Shown piece after piece: positions 47,646 to 56,823 of a stretch of 64,000 nucleotides of DNA. The notes beneath the pieces are model-generated. The model saw only the letters and a list, made by a program, of their open reading frames with translations. It did not search any database and was not told the DNA's origin. The stretch covers positions 1 through 64,000 of the forward strand of contig JAJYMM010000236.1 in the NCBI GenBank assembly GCA_021787035.1, given 5' to 3'. Made by a program: the position numbers and the translations under genes. Origin of the DNA: Actinomycetes bacterium (GTDB lineage: Bacteria; Actinomycetota; Acidimicrobiia; Acidimicrobiales; Palsa-688). Position 1 is the stretch's first letter. Each line of letters begins with the position of its first letter.

Positions 47646-48821
47646 GTGGAGTTCCGACGAATAGGGGAACTGCCCCCCTATGTGTTCGCGTCGATCAACC
47701 AGCTTCGAGACGAGATGCGCCACGCAGGCGAGGACGTGATCGACCTCGGCTTCGGCAACCCAGACATCCCGAGCCCTCAGGTAGCTGTCGACAAGCTCGC
47801 GGAGGCTGCCCGCAACCCCCGCAACCACCGCTACTCGTCCTCTCGGGGGATTCCCAACCTGCGCCTCGCCGTGTCCAGGCTCTACGGGCGGCGTTTCGGG
47901 GTCGAGATCGACCCCGAAACAGAGGTCGTCTTCACGATCGGCGCCAAGGAAGGGCTCTCTCACCTTATGTGGGTGCTGGTGGGGCCCGGCGATACTGCCC
48001 TTGTGCCGTCGCCGTCCTACCCGATCCACCTTTACGCACCCCTCTTCGCCGGTGCTGCCGTGTCCCACGTCAGGGTTGGCCCAGGGGAGGACTTCCTCGC
48101 CAACCTCCTGGCCGCTTGGGAAGCCGCGTCGCCGAAGCCCAAGGTGGCTGTCCTATCTTTCCCGCACAACCCTACGACCGAGTGCGTGGACCTAGCGACG
48201 ATGGCCAAGTTCGTCGAGTTCGCGCACGAGCGAGACGTGTTGCTCGTTCACGACTTCGCCTACTCCGACACCTACTTTGACGGCTACGAGCCACCCTCGG
48301 TGCTCCAAGTGCCTGGCGGCAAGGACGTTGCCGTCGAGCTCTACACGCTCACCAAGAGCTACTCGATGGCGGGCTGGCGAGTTGCGTTCGCCGTTGGCAA
48401 TTCCGAGGTGGTCGGGGCGCTCACAAAGCTGAAGAGCTACCTCGACTACGGCACCTTCCAACCGATCCAGATCGCTTCGATCGTCGCCCTCAACGAGGCC
48501 CCCGAGTACCCGCTGGCTGTCAATGCGATCTACCGGTCGCGGCGCGACGGGCTGGTCGACGGGCTCAACCGGATCGGGTGGCAGGTGGCCAAGCCTGCGG
48601 GCACGATGTTCGTCTGGGCGGCCGTGCCTGAGCCGTACCAGGATATGGGCTCGCTCGACTTCGCCAAGTACCTGGTCAGGGAGGCCCGCGTCGCGACGTC
48701 GCCCGGGTCGGGTTTCGGGCCGGGTGGTGAGGGCTATGTCCGCTTCGCCCTGGTCGAAAACGAACAGCGGATCGCCCAGGCTGTGCGCAACCTTCGCCGG
48801 GCACTCACAAAGCTCGGTTAG
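47646..48821 (+). CDS. class I aminotransferase, AlaC-like
   Basis: 391 residues from GTG 47646, with AAGGAGG five bases upstream. Motifs of fold type I PLP enzymes: IDLGFGNPDIPSP, YSSSRGIPNLRLAV, LSFPHNPTTECVD, HDFAYSDTYFDG and the PLP lysine in LYTLTKSYSMAGWRVAF, plus Arg in YVRFALVENEQR. It is closest to alanine transaminases of the AlaC/YfdZ group, which link pyruvate and glutamate; LL-diaminopimelate aminotransferase is a related alternative. Confidence 0.9.
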   Translation: MEFRRIGELPPYVFASINQLRDEMRHAGEDVIDLGFGNPDIPSPQVAVDKLAEAARNPRNHRYSSSRGIPNLRLAVSRLYGRRFGVEIDPETEVVFTIGAKEGLSHLMWVLVGPGDTALVPSPSYPIHLYAPLFAGAAVSHVRVGPGEDFLANLLAAWEAASPKPKVAVLSFPHNPTTECVDLATMAKFVEFAHERDVLLVHDFAYSDTYFDGYEPPSVLQVPGGKDVAVELYTLTKSYSMAGWRVAFAVGNSEVVGALTKLKSYLDYGTFQPIQIASIVALNEAPEYPLAVNAIYRSRRDGLVDGLNRIGWQVAKPAGTMFVWAAVPEPYQDMGSLDFAKYLVREARVATSPGSGFGPGGEGYVRFALVENEQRIAQAVRNLRRALTKLG

Positions 48822-48922
48822 GTCCCTCCACGGCCGTTGCGCCTGAGAGTTGCCAACGAACCTTAACCCTTTGGCGCGCTCATGGAAACCTCTTGTTCAT
48901 GTCCGGATCGTAATGTGGCCGC

Positions 48923-49723
48923 ATGCCGACATATGTTGTGCGTGTATGGGTACCTGACCGGCCTGGAGCCCTCGGGGCCGTAGCCAGCCGGATCGGCGCG
49001 GTGCGCGGCGACCTGATCGGCGTTGACATCTTGGAGCGCGGTGGAGGCCGGGCGATCGACGAGCTCGTGGTTGAACTGCCTCAGGCCAACCTGCTCGACC
49101 TGATGGTGAGCGAGATGAACGAGGTTGACGGCGTGGACGTCGAGGACGTCCGCCAGGCGCCGGCCCCGACCGACCCTCGTCTAGACGCTCTTGAGACTGC
49201 TGCCTACCTCGTGGAGCGCCAGGAGCCAGCCGAGCTGCTAGAGGCCTTGGTGGCACACGCCGTGCGCGATTTCGAGGCCGACTGGGCGGCCGTGGTCGAC
49301 CCGGGCGCGCCAAGGCCGCTCGCCTCGACGGGGACAACACCACCAGAGGCCTGGTTGTTTGCTTTCGTGAAAGGAGCACAGGCTGCTGTTGCGGCCGAGG
49401 GCGGCGGGGTTGCGAGGCCGGCCGACGTCGCCTGGGCAGACATGTCGGTCGCGTGCCTGGTGGCAGTGCTCGGGCGCGACGGCCGCCCCTTCAGGACAAG
49501 GGAGCGCCGGCAGCTCTCTGCGCTCGCGCGTATCGCAGACAACCGCTGGGTCGAGCTAGTTGCGGGCGCCCCAAGTGCCAGCAGGGCCCCGAATGCCGGT
49601 AGGAATGCCAAACGCTCGGTGTCGCTCCACCCTGCGGCTGCGCGAGCTGCCCCGGCTTCGAACGCCGGGGTGACGGCCGGCATGACTAGGCCATCGCTTA
49701 GGGCGGTCCCCGCCGAGGCGTGA
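48923..49723 (+). CDS. ACT domain protein with GAF-like region
   Basis: 266 residues. The first 75 form an ACT domain (TYVVRVWVPDRPGALGAVASRIGAVRGDLIGVDILERGGG), which usually binds amino acids. Residues about 85-215 resemble a GAF-like sensor fold (PAELLEALVAHAVRDFEADWAAVVDPG). The tail is Ala/Ser/Arg-rich and likely disordered. No catalytic or DNA-binding motif is seen. Sensing of amino acid levels is inferred, and the link to the aminotransferase gene 101 bp upstream is suggestive. Confidence 0.72.
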   Translation: MPTYVVRVWVPDRPGALGAVASRIGAVRGDLIGVDILERGGGRAIDELVVELPQANLLDLMVSEMNEVDGVDVEDVRQAPAPTDPRLDALETAAYLVERQEPAELLEALVAHAVRDFEADWAAVVDPGAPRPLASTGTTPPEAWLFAFVKGAQAAVAAEGGGVARPADVAWADMSVACLVAVLGRDGRPFRTRERRQLSALARIADNRWVELVAGAPSASRAPNAGRNAKRSVSLHPAAARAAPASNAGVTAGMTRPSLRAVPAEA

Positions 49724-49795
49724 GCCTCGCACCGACGAGGGGGCACCTCGCCGTCGGTGGGGGCTAAGCGACCGCCGGGAACGGCCAATTGGGGG

Positions 49796-50380
49796 CTAAC
49801 TGCCTTGTTGGCGCTCGCTCAGTTTGACCTGAGCTACCCCTTCACGGCCCATCAGCCAGAGGACGAGCTCGCCTACGGGACCGCTTGCCACCGGCCCGGC
49901 ACCGCCGAGGCTGAGAGGTGGCCGGCCGGTCGGCTCGAGCCGAGATGGCCGTCGCCGTGCGAAGCGCGCAAGTGGTCGAGCGCGCGCCCAGAGGATGTCC
50001 TCGTCGGCTGGCGTGAGGTCCCGTGGCCGCCAGGAGGGCTGAGCACGGCGCAGGTCCTCATGGTGGACGAAGAACTCGACGCTATTGAACTGCGGATCCA
50101 GGCGTCGCAAGAGGGCGGGCGGCCCAGAGCGCACCCTCTGGACGAGGTCGTCCCATCCGAAAGCACGCTCGATCCCCTTCTGCAGGCGTTCGGTCCAGGG
50201 GCCGAACGGGGGCCGTTTCGTGAGCATGCCGGGCACAGCGTCCGGACGGTGCTCGCGGAGTACCAGGTGGGTAGCCAGGTCGGCACTGCGCCAGCCTTCG
50301 CAAAGAGTCGGGGCGTCCGGGCCGAGCTGTACCAGCAAGTCGCAAAGGGCTTGGCGCTCACGCTGGCAGAAGGGGGCCAC
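49796..50380 (-). CDS. TIGR03085-type protein (DinB/MDMPI mycothiol-linked fold)
   Basis: 194 residues from GTG 50380. The start RERQALCDLLVQLGPDAPTLCEGWRSADLATHLVLREHRPDAVPG is characteristic of TIGR03085, a family in the DinB/mycothiol-dependent maleylpyruvate isomerase superfamily found in actinobacteria. Conserved His in THLV and REH is compatible with metal binding. Function unknown. It is divergent from nrdJ across a 323-bp gap. Confidence 0.85.
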   Translation of the reverse strand: MAPFCQRERQALCDLLVQLGPDAPTLCEGWRSADLATHLVLREHRPDAVPGMLTKRPPFGPWTERLQKGIERAFGWDDLVQRVRSGPPALLRRLDPQFNSVEFFVHHEDLRRAQPSWRPRDLTPADEDILWARARPLARFARRRPSRLEPTGRPPLSLGGAGPVASGPVGELVLWLMGREGVAQVKLSERQQGS

Positions 50381-50564
50381 GCCGTGATCCTACGTTGGCG
50401 CGAGGGGCGCGGGCCATGCGCCATCGCGGGCGCTCCCCACCCTCTGCCCGCCCCGTCCAGGCGTCGTGCTGCCACAGGAAATCCACAAGTTTTGCCCCTT
50501 TCGCCCCACAGGCGAGCTTGCCTAGGTTGGCCGGGTGCTAGCCGCCGTTCCTGGTCGGAGGCTA

Positions 50565-50594
50565 TTGACATAGTTGTAATTCTTGTGCTGTAGT
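50565..50594 (+). promoter_or_regulatory. nrdJ promoter
   Basis: A perfect TTGACA (50565-50570), an 18-base spacer and TGTAGT (50589-50594) stand about 110 bp before the nrdJ ATG. The leader between them ends with an AAGGAGGAG Shine-Dalgarno. I looked for a cobalamin riboswitch and an NrdR box in this gap and saw no convincing match. Confidence 0.65.
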
Positions 50595-50703
50595 TTTAAA
50601 CCTACATCTGAAGGCGTAGACGACGTGGCGAGGTATCTGACCACGACTTTTTGAGGGTGGCAACCACTGAGGCCCGCCCATTAGGAGTACCCAAGGAGGA
50701 GCC

Positions 50704-53592
50704 ATGGCAATCGCCCCAGAGAGGACCGGTATCGGCCTCCGCCGCCACTTCACGGCACCGGGCACGGACCCCTACGACAGCGTGACCTGGGAGCGGCGGG
50801 ACGCTCGCATCACCAACTGGGCGACGGGCGCGGTCGCCTTCGAGCAGGCCGGCGTCGAGGTGCCGAGCGGCTGGAGCGTCAACGCAACCAACATCCTCTC
50901 CCAGAAGTACTTCCGGGGCACGCTCGGTACTCCTGAGCGGGAGTGGTCGCTCAAGCAGGTAGTTGACCGCGTGGCGGGGACGATCGCCGCTTGGGGGGTA
51001 AAGGACGGCTACTTCGCGGACCGTGCGGAGGCGGACGCGTTCGAGGCCGAGCTCAAGTGGCTCGTGGTCAACCAGAGGGCGGCGTTCAACTCCCCCGTGT
51101 GGTTCAACATCGGGGTCCACGGGGTGCCCCAGCAGGCCAGCGCGTGTTTCATCCTCGCGGTCGAGGACTCGATGGACTCGATACTCAACTGGTACGTGGA
51201 GGAGGGGAAGATTTTCAAGGGCGGCTCGGGGGCTGGGACAAACCTGTCTACGATCCGCTCCTCCAAAGAGGGCCTGCGCGGCGGCGGCACGGCGTCTGGG
51301 CCGGTGAGCTTCATGCGAGGTGCCGACGCCTCCGCCGGGACGATCAAGTCGGGCGGCAAGACCCGCAGGGCCGCAAAAATGGTAGTGCTCAATGCCGACC
51401 ACCCGGACGTGGAGGACTTCATCTGGTGCAAGGCGATCGAGGAGCGCAAGGCTCGCGCGCTTCGAGATTCCGGTTTTGACATGGATCTGGACGGCAAGGA
51501 CAGCTACTCCGTCCAGTACCAAAATGCAAACAATTCCGTCCGCGTCAGCGACGATTTCATGCAGGCGGTGCTGCGCGACGACGATTGGTACCTGCGTGCC
51601 GTCACCACAGGTGAAGTGTTGAAGACTATGAAGGCGCGTGAGCTCTTCCGGCAGATCGCCAAGGCTGCATGGGAATGTGCCGACCCAGGCATGCAGTTCG
51701 ACACGACGATAAATAAGTGGCATACAGCACCAAATACCGGCCGGATAAATGCAAGTAACCCGTGCTCGGAGTACCTTCACCTCGATAATTCTGCCTGCAA
51801 CCTTGCGAGCCTCAACTTGCTGTCCTTCCTGGACGAAGGTGGCAATTTTGATGTCGAGGGGTTCAAAGCCGCCGTTGAGGTCGTATTTACGGCACAGGAG
51901 ATCCTTGTAGGCAATGCCGACTACCCGACGAAGCCGATCGGCGAAAATGCTCGGCGTTTCAGGGAGCTCGGCCTCGGTTATGCCAACCTGGGGGCTCTTT
52001 TGATGGCGCAGGGCCTGCCCTATGACTCCGATGCTGGCCGGGCCTGGGCCGGTGCGATCACGGCGCTCATGACAGGCCATGCGTACACCGTCTCGGCAAG
52101 GACGGCCGCGCGAATGGGCCCGTTCGCCGGTTTCCACGACAACCAGGACGCGATGCTCGCCGTCTTGCGCATGCACCGCGGCGAGGTCGCGAAGATCGAC
52201 GAGGAGTTGGTGCCGCCGGGGCTACTCTCGGCCGCGCAGGAGGCCTGGGACGATGCTGTTGAGACGGCGGAGAACTATGGGGTACGGAATTCGCAGGCTT
52301 CGGTGCTGGCTCCTACCGGGACGATCGGCTTGCTGATGGACTGCGACACGACCGGTATCGAACCAGATCTGGGCCTTGTCAAGACCAAGAAGTTGGTTGG
52401 CGGCGGGACGATGTCGATTGTCAACCAGACTGTGCCGAGAGCCTTGCGCAAGCTGGGCTACTCGGAGGCACAGACCGCTGACATTGCTGCCTACATCGAT
52501 GAGCACAAGTCGATCATCGGTGCCCCGCACCTTTCACAGGACCATCTCGCCGTCTTTGCATGCTCGATGGGTGACAATTCAATCCATTACCGTGGGCATG
52601 TCCGCATGATGGCCGCAGCGCAGCCGTTCATTTCTGGTGGGATCTCGAAAACGGTCAATATGCCCGAGGACGCGACCATCGAGGACGTGGAGCAGCTCCA
52701 CATAGAGGCTTGGCAACTCGGCGTAAAGGCGATCGCCATTTACCGTGACAACTGCAAGGTGGCCCAACCATTGGCCATGACCAAGAAGGCCGAGGGGGCT
52801 AGTGCGGCCCTGACACTGTTCGGGGCTTCGGAGGCAGAGGTGCACGACGCCGAGCTTGCCGAGAAGGTGGCCGAGCTGGAGAAGGCGCTCAAGCTGCAGA
52901 CCGTGGTCGTAAAAAGGCCGGTGCGCGAACACATGCCTCGCCGGCGCAAGTCGTCGACGTTCTCCTTCCGTGTGGCGGACTGCGAAGGGTACGTGACGGT
53001 TGGGGAGTTCCCTGACGGCAGGCCGGGCGAAGTCTTTATCAGCGTGTCGAAGCAGGGTTCGACGCTCGCTGGGATCATGGACGCGTTTGCGATATCGGTA
53101 AGCATGGGCCTCCAGCACGGGGTGCCCCTAGCGACATTCGTGAAGCACTTCACGAATATGCGGTTCGAGCCCGCCGGCATGACCGACGACCCTGAACTGC
53201 GCTTTGCTTCGTCGCTCGTCGACTACATATTCCGGCGCCTGGCGGTCGAGTACATGACGCCAGCGGAACGCGTGGACCTCGGGATCCTGACGGTCACGGA
53301 GCGCCTGCAGCCGACGCTTCCTGGCGTCGAAGAGGCGGCTACGGTCGATGAGCCGTTGCTCCAAGAGGTGGTCGAGGACGTCGAGCTTCGCGACGGGAGG
53401 TCGGTGGCGCCGGGGGAGCATGACCACGCTGCGGGCTCAGCTGCCAGTGGGCCTGACGGTGCCGTGGGAGCGACGGCCTCGGGCCCTATGTCAAGCGACG
53501 CCCCGTACTGCTACCAGTGCGGCGTGCAAATGCAGCGGGCGGGGAGCTGCTTTGCCTGCCCGTCGTGTGGCACGACGAGCGGCTGCTCCTAA
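50704..53592 (+). CDS. nrdJ: adenosylcobalamin-dependent ribonucleotide reductase (class II)
   Basis: Makes deoxyribonucleotides without oxygen dependence. 962 residues in the NrdJ long form: NQRAAFNSPVWFNIGV, GKIFKGGSGAGTNLS, the active-site region ASNPCSEYLHLDNSACNLASLNL and LAPTGTIGLLMDCDTTGIEP. A C-terminal zinc-ribbon-like tail carries CYQCG and CPSCG pairs ending GCS. A regulatory-type insert (VTVGEFPDGRPGEVFISVSKQGS) precedes the tail. No class I RNR genes are in the window. AAGGAGGAG just before ATG 50704 supports the start. Confidence 0.95.
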   Translation: MAIAPERTGIGLRRHFTAPGTDPYDSVTWERRDARITNWATGAVAFEQAGVEVPSGWSVNATNILSQKYFRGTLGTPEREWSLKQVVDRVAGTIAAWGVKDGYFADRAEADAFEAELKWLVVNQRAAFNSPVWFNIGVHGVPQQASACFILAVEDSMDSILNWYVEEGKIFKGGSGAGTNLSTIRSSKEGLRGGGTASGPVSFMRGADASAGTIKSGGKTRRAAKMVVLNADHPDVEDFIWCKAIEERKARALRDSGFDMDLDGKDSYSVQYQNANNSVRVSDDFMQAVLRDDDWYLRAVTTGEVLKTMKARELFRQIAKAAWECADPGMQFDTTINKWHTAPNTGRINASNPCSEYLHLDNSACNLASLNLLSFLDEGGNFDVEGFKAAVEVVFTAQEILVGNADYPTKPIGENARRFRELGLGYANLGALLMAQGLPYDSDAGRAWAGAITALMTGHAYTVSARTAARMGPFAGFHDNQDAMLAVLRMHRGEVAKIDEELVPPGLLSAAQEAWDDAVETAENYGVRNSQASVLAPTGTIGLLMDCDTTGIEPDLGLVKTKKLVGGGTMSIVNQTVPRALRKLGYSEAQTADIAAYIDEHKSIIGAPHLSQDHLAVFACSMGDNSIHYRGHVRMMAAAQPFISGGISKTVNMPEDATIEDVEQLHIEAWQLGVKAIAIYRDNCKVAQPLAMTKKAEGASAALTLFGASEAEVHDAELAEKVAELEKALKLQTVVVKRPVREHMPRRRKSSTFSFRVADCEGYVTVGEFPDGRPGEVFISVSKQGSTLAGIMDAFAISVSMGLQHGVPLATFVKHFTNMRFEPAGMTDDPELRFASSLVDYIFRRLAVEYMTPAERVDLGILTVTERLQPTLPGVEEAATVDEPLLQEVVEDVELRDGRSVAPGEHDHAAGSAASGPDGAVGATASGPMSSDAPYCYQCGVQMQRAGSCFACPSCGTTSGCS

Positions 53593-53649
53593 GGAGCCAA
53601 CGGCGACCGAGTGCTGGGTGCACCGTGGCGGTGCTGCTCCTAGTCGCTC

Positions 53650-54345
53650 TTACACTGCGCCAAGCTTCGAGACGACCCGCCTAAAAGACCAGAAAGCCAG
53701 GCGGTCGGCGGCCCAGAGGGCCTCGCCCGCCACAAAGGTACACGCCGCCACGGCCAGGATCGGTGCGGCATGGGTTGGCAATGCCGTGATTGCCGACCAC
53801 AGCCTGTCTGGCTGTAGGAGGGGGTCCCAGGAGTTGAGCCTGTAGACGCGGCCGAAGAAGATGCCCACTGCGGCAGCGAGAGGAGCCAGTACGTCAGCGG
53901 GTAGGTACAGCCGGACCAGGCCCATGGAACGCAGGTAACGGCGCAGCAGTGACAGGCTGAGGACGTAGGCCTCCATCCCCGCCAGGATGTACGCCGAATA
54001 GAGGGGCAAGAGGCCGAAGATGACTACCTTCATAGAAGGCGCTGCACGTACATCTGCGGGCAGGTGGACCAGGTCTGACATCACGTACGGCGCGTTGGGC
54101 AGGAATGCTATGAAAACACACAGCCCAAACCACCAAGCCACTTTCCGCCGCCTACCAGGGCGGAAAAGGAGGGCACCCAGTAGCAGGGGGACGAACGCCA
54201 GCATCAGGTTCCATCCCATCCAGCGACCGTGGGATAAGAAGATGGCCCAGGCTTCGTCCACCTGTTCCAGGTTACCCACGAGCGAGAGTTTCAACTCCTT
54301 GCACGGCGAGAGCAGGCACGATGCCCTCGGCCCGCTGCACGTCAA
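53650..54345 (-). CDS. DUF1361 membrane protein
   Basis: About 231 residues from TTG 54345; the true start may be the GTG before GNLEQVDEAW. Five or six membrane helices with the DUF1361 pattern: WNLMLAFVPLLLGALLF, FLPNAPYVMSDLVHLPAD, YLRSMGLVRLYLPADVLAPLAAAVGIFFGRVYRLNSWD. The family is uncharacterised. It lies after nrdJ on the opposite strand and before the YceI gene on the same strand. Confidence 0.82.
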   Translation of the reverse strand: MTCSGPRASCLLSPCKELKLSLVGNLEQVDEAWAIFLSHGRWMGWNLMLAFVPLLLGALLFRPGRRRKVAWWFGLCVFIAFLPNAPYVMSDLVHLPADVRAAPSMKVVIFGLLPLYSAYILAGMEAYVLSLSLLRRYLRSMGLVRLYLPADVLAPLAAAVGIFFGRVYRLNSWDPLLQPDRLWSAITALPTHAAPILAVAACTFVAGEALWAADRLAFWSFRRVVSKLGAV

Positions 54346-54373
54346 CGAGCCCCCAGGCGCTCTTCCGGGCTCT

Positions 54374-55180
54374 TCAGGCGCTCTTTCGGACGAGGTGCAA
54401 CAAGATGTCGATGGTGCCGGTGTTGGCTACCCGAGTGATCGTGAAGCTTGGGTTCGGGATACCCCAGCGCCCGAAGTGGATGGTGAGCGCACCGTTCACA
54501 TCCAGGCCGTCGCCGTAGCGCTCGGCGTGCAAGGGGAACCTCACGGTCCGTGACTTCCCCCTAAGGACCAGCTTGCCGATGGCGTCTACGTTGACGATGT
54601 GCCGCTCGCTCGGTACCTTGCCGAGGTCGATCGGCTTTGTCAAGGTGAAGTAGCCCTTCGGGTAGCTCGCGGTGTCCATGATCCAGCCCGAGAACTGCGA
54701 GTCGCGCCCGGCAACGCCACTTCGGACGGATGCCATGTCGACGCTGAACTGCGCCGACGTCACCGTCGCCCCCTTGATCGTCAGGCTGCCCTTTACCTTT
54801 TCCGTCTTGCCTACCGCAGTGTGGTGCTGGCCAAACAAGATCTCGGCCACCCGGTACTGGACCTCGGAGGGACCAGTCACTGTCCAGGTGCCGTTGACGG
54901 GCCCAACCGTCCCACCAGGGCCTACGGGCAGCGTTAGTTGCTTGGGCGCTGGGCCCTCGATGCTGAAGAAGATGGCGGGGCCCGCAACTACAACTAGAGC
55001 CAGAGCTGCCAGCCCACCCAGGAGGACGAAGAGCCTCCTTCGCCGCCTTTTTCGCGGGCGGCGAGGCACCGTTTCGGTGGTGTCGGGCCACAAAGAAGCC
55101 GCCCCATCGATCCCAACGCCGCCAGCTGTCTCCACGCCGCCACCTGTCCCAACGCCGCCGCCTGTGTCCACGCCCTTCAT
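54374..55180 (-). CDS. YceI family protein with membrane anchor
   Basis: 268 residues from ATG 55180. A Gly-rich N-terminus with repeats of TGGGVG type is followed by a poly-Arg patch and a membrane helix (LFVLLGGLAALALVVVAGPAIFF), then a YceI lipocalin-like domain (GTWTVTGPSEVQYRVAEILFGQHHTAVGKTEKVKGSLTIKG ... LGKLVLRGKSRTVRFPLHA). YceI proteins bind polyprenoid lipids. It is divergent from fxsA. Confidence 0.85.
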   Translation of the reverse strand: MKGVDTGGGVGTGGGVETAGGVGIDGAASLWPDTTETVPRRPRKRRRRRLFVLLGGLAALALVVVAGPAIFFSIEGPAPKQLTLPVGPGGTVGPVNGTWTVTGPSEVQYRVAEILFGQHHTAVGKTEKVKGSLTIKGATVTSAQFSVDMASVRSGVAGRDSQFSGWIMDTASYPKGYFTLTKPIDLGKVPSERHIVNVDAIGKLVLRGKSRTVRFPLHAERYGDGLDVNGALTIHFGRWGIPNPSFTITRVANTGTIDILLHLVRKSA

Positions 55181-55286
55181 TGTCTCGCGACGTTGGCCCT
55201 TGCTGGGTCCGGGGAGGCCCAACCAGCGGAGCCCAACCAGCGGAGACGGCGTCACGGCTTGTCTTGGGGAGGCGTTAGCCTGCGGT

Positions 55287-55757
55287 GTGCTCTTCTTGGG
55301 CCTTCTTTTGTTCGCCGCTGCCGAGATCGCCGCCTTCGTGGTCGTGGCGCTTCAGATCGGGTTCTTATGGGCAGTGGTAGCCATCGTGGCCGCCAGCGCG
55401 CTAGGGCCGTTCGTCTTGTGGCGGGTCGGGCTGGGAGTCCTCGGTCGAGCACGCGAGAGGCTGGCGCGAGGCGAGGTCCCGACTCGGGACCTCCTCGACG
55501 GCGTCGTCGTGCTGATCGGCGGCTGCCTGCTTTGCGTGCCGGGCTTCCTCGGGGATGCCGCGGGCCTGCTGCTCATGGTGGGCCCGGTCCGCCATTTCGC
55601 GATCCGCGTTGCCGGTCACCGTCTGGCGCGCCATGTCAAGACCTTCGGCGCTGGGCGGTGGAGCTTTGTGAGTACGACCGCGCGCCCTTCGGGCGAGGGC
55701 CCCTCGGTACCTTCTTCAGCCCCCCAGGTTGGCCCCGGGGGTCGCGCGCGCGACTAG
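55287..55757 (+). CDS. fxsA: FxsA family membrane protein
   Basis: 156 residues from GTG 55287. Two or three membrane segments and the FxsA hallmark region GEVPTRDLLDGVVVLIGGCLLCVPGFLGDAAGLLLMVGPVRHF. In E. coli FxsA blocks exclusion of phage T7 by the F plasmid; its normal role is unknown. A hydrophilic tail of about 40 residues follows. Frames upstream of GTG are shadows of the divergent YceI gene. Confidence 0.85.
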   Translation: MLFLGLLLFAAAEIAAFVVVALQIGFLWAVVAIVAASALGPFVLWRVGLGVLGRARERLARGEVPTRDLLDGVVVLIGGCLLCVPGFLGDAAGLLLMVGPVRHFAIRVAGHRLARHVKTFGAGRWSFVSTTARPSGEGPSVPSSAPQVGPGGRARD

Positions 55758-55864
55758 GGCTTGGCGGTCCCTAGGGCGGGAGGAGGGCTGCTCGGCCGGA
55801 GTGCGCACGTTGCCACGGCGGACCGGTCCCCTCGGTCGTTGCCTTTATCGTATGGTGCCTTGTC

Positions 55865-56746
55865 GTGGCAGCGCCTCAGCTTTTGCGGATTGCGGCTGGC
55901 GCGTCCGTCCACCGGGTGTTCTCGGCGCCGCCTGAGACCCTCGAGGCGATCGGACGCGATGGGGACTCTGGCCTCTTCGGGCCAGGCAGCGTCGCATGGA
56001 AGGTGCACGCGCACCCGGCGGCGCTCGTAGGAGGCATCCGTTCTCTCATAGTCCAGACGCTCCACCCCTTGGCGATCGCGGGCGTGGTCGAGCACTCTGA
56101 CTACCGTTTGGACCCGATCGGGCGCTTGCAACGGACGGTGGCCTACGTAGCCGCTACGACCTTTGGGTCAAGCGACCAGGCACGGGAGGCGGTAGCGGCC
56201 GTGCGGCGTGTCCACGAGCACGTGAAAGGCGTTGCGCCCGACGGGAGGCCTTATGCTGCCAACGACCCCGACTTGCTTGCATGGGTGCACCACGTCGAGG
56301 TGGAAAGCTTCCTCATGGCCTACCAGAGCTGCGGCCCGGGCCTCAGTGCGCGCGACGCCGACCGTTACGTCGAAGAAATGGCAGGTCTCGGAGAGCTCAT
56401 CGGGGCACGTTCCCCGCTAACGACTGCGCACTCGCTCCACGCCTGGGTCCTCCACCATCCACATGTCCACGCGACCCCCGAGGCCCGTTCGGCCGTGCGC
56501 TTCCTGGCAGGCCTCCCGTTACCGCTCAGCGCGCGACCGGCCTACGCCGTGCTCTTTGGGGCGGCCGCGAGCCTCGTACCGTGGCGGCGGCGCCTTGAGC
56601 TCGGCTTAGTGCTGCCCGGCCCTGCGGGCGGGAAGCTCGTTTGCGAGCCCGCCGCCCGAGCGTTGTGCTCGGTCATGGGGTGGGTTATCGGGCCATCGCC
56701 GGCGCTGACCCGCGCCACCGAGCGGGTGCGCCGCGGCGGCTCCTAG
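55865..56746 (+). CDS. MpaB/DUF2236 family oxygenase-like protein
   Basis: 293 residues from GTG 55865. Helical protein with the DUF2236 landmarks: VHAHPAALVGGIRSLIVQTLHPLAIAGVVEHSDYR, RLQRTVAYVAATTFGSSDQA, VRRVHEHVKGVAPDGRPYAANDPDLLAWVHHVEVESFL. Conserved His residues could bind heme, as in latex-clearing and mycophenolic-acid MpaB proteins. Substrate unknown. Single gene. Confidence 0.87.
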   Translation: MAAPQLLRIAAGASVHRVFSAPPETLEAIGRDGDSGLFGPGSVAWKVHAHPAALVGGIRSLIVQTLHPLAIAGVVEHSDYRLDPIGRLQRTVAYVAATTFGSSDQAREAVAAVRRVHEHVKGVAPDGRPYAANDPDLLAWVHHVEVESFLMAYQSCGPGLSARDADRYVEEMAGLGELIGARSPLTTAHSLHAWVLHHPHVHATPEARSAVRFLAGLPLPLSARPAYAVLFGAAASLVPWRRRLELGLVLPGPAGGKLVCEPAARALCSVMGWVIGPSPALTRATERVRRGGS

Positions 56747-56823
56747 TATCGCCCGATGGGCGTCGGCCGGAACGAAGGGGCAGCTTTTTCGACCTCGGTT
56801 ACCCCGAGCGCCGTCGGAGCCAT

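Noticed and set aside
50381-50703. Cobalamin riboswitch or NrdR box before nrdJ
   Set aside because: I looked for the B12 box and for paired 16-bp NrdR-type palindromes. Only a sigma-70-like promoter and a Shine-Dalgarno are convincing.
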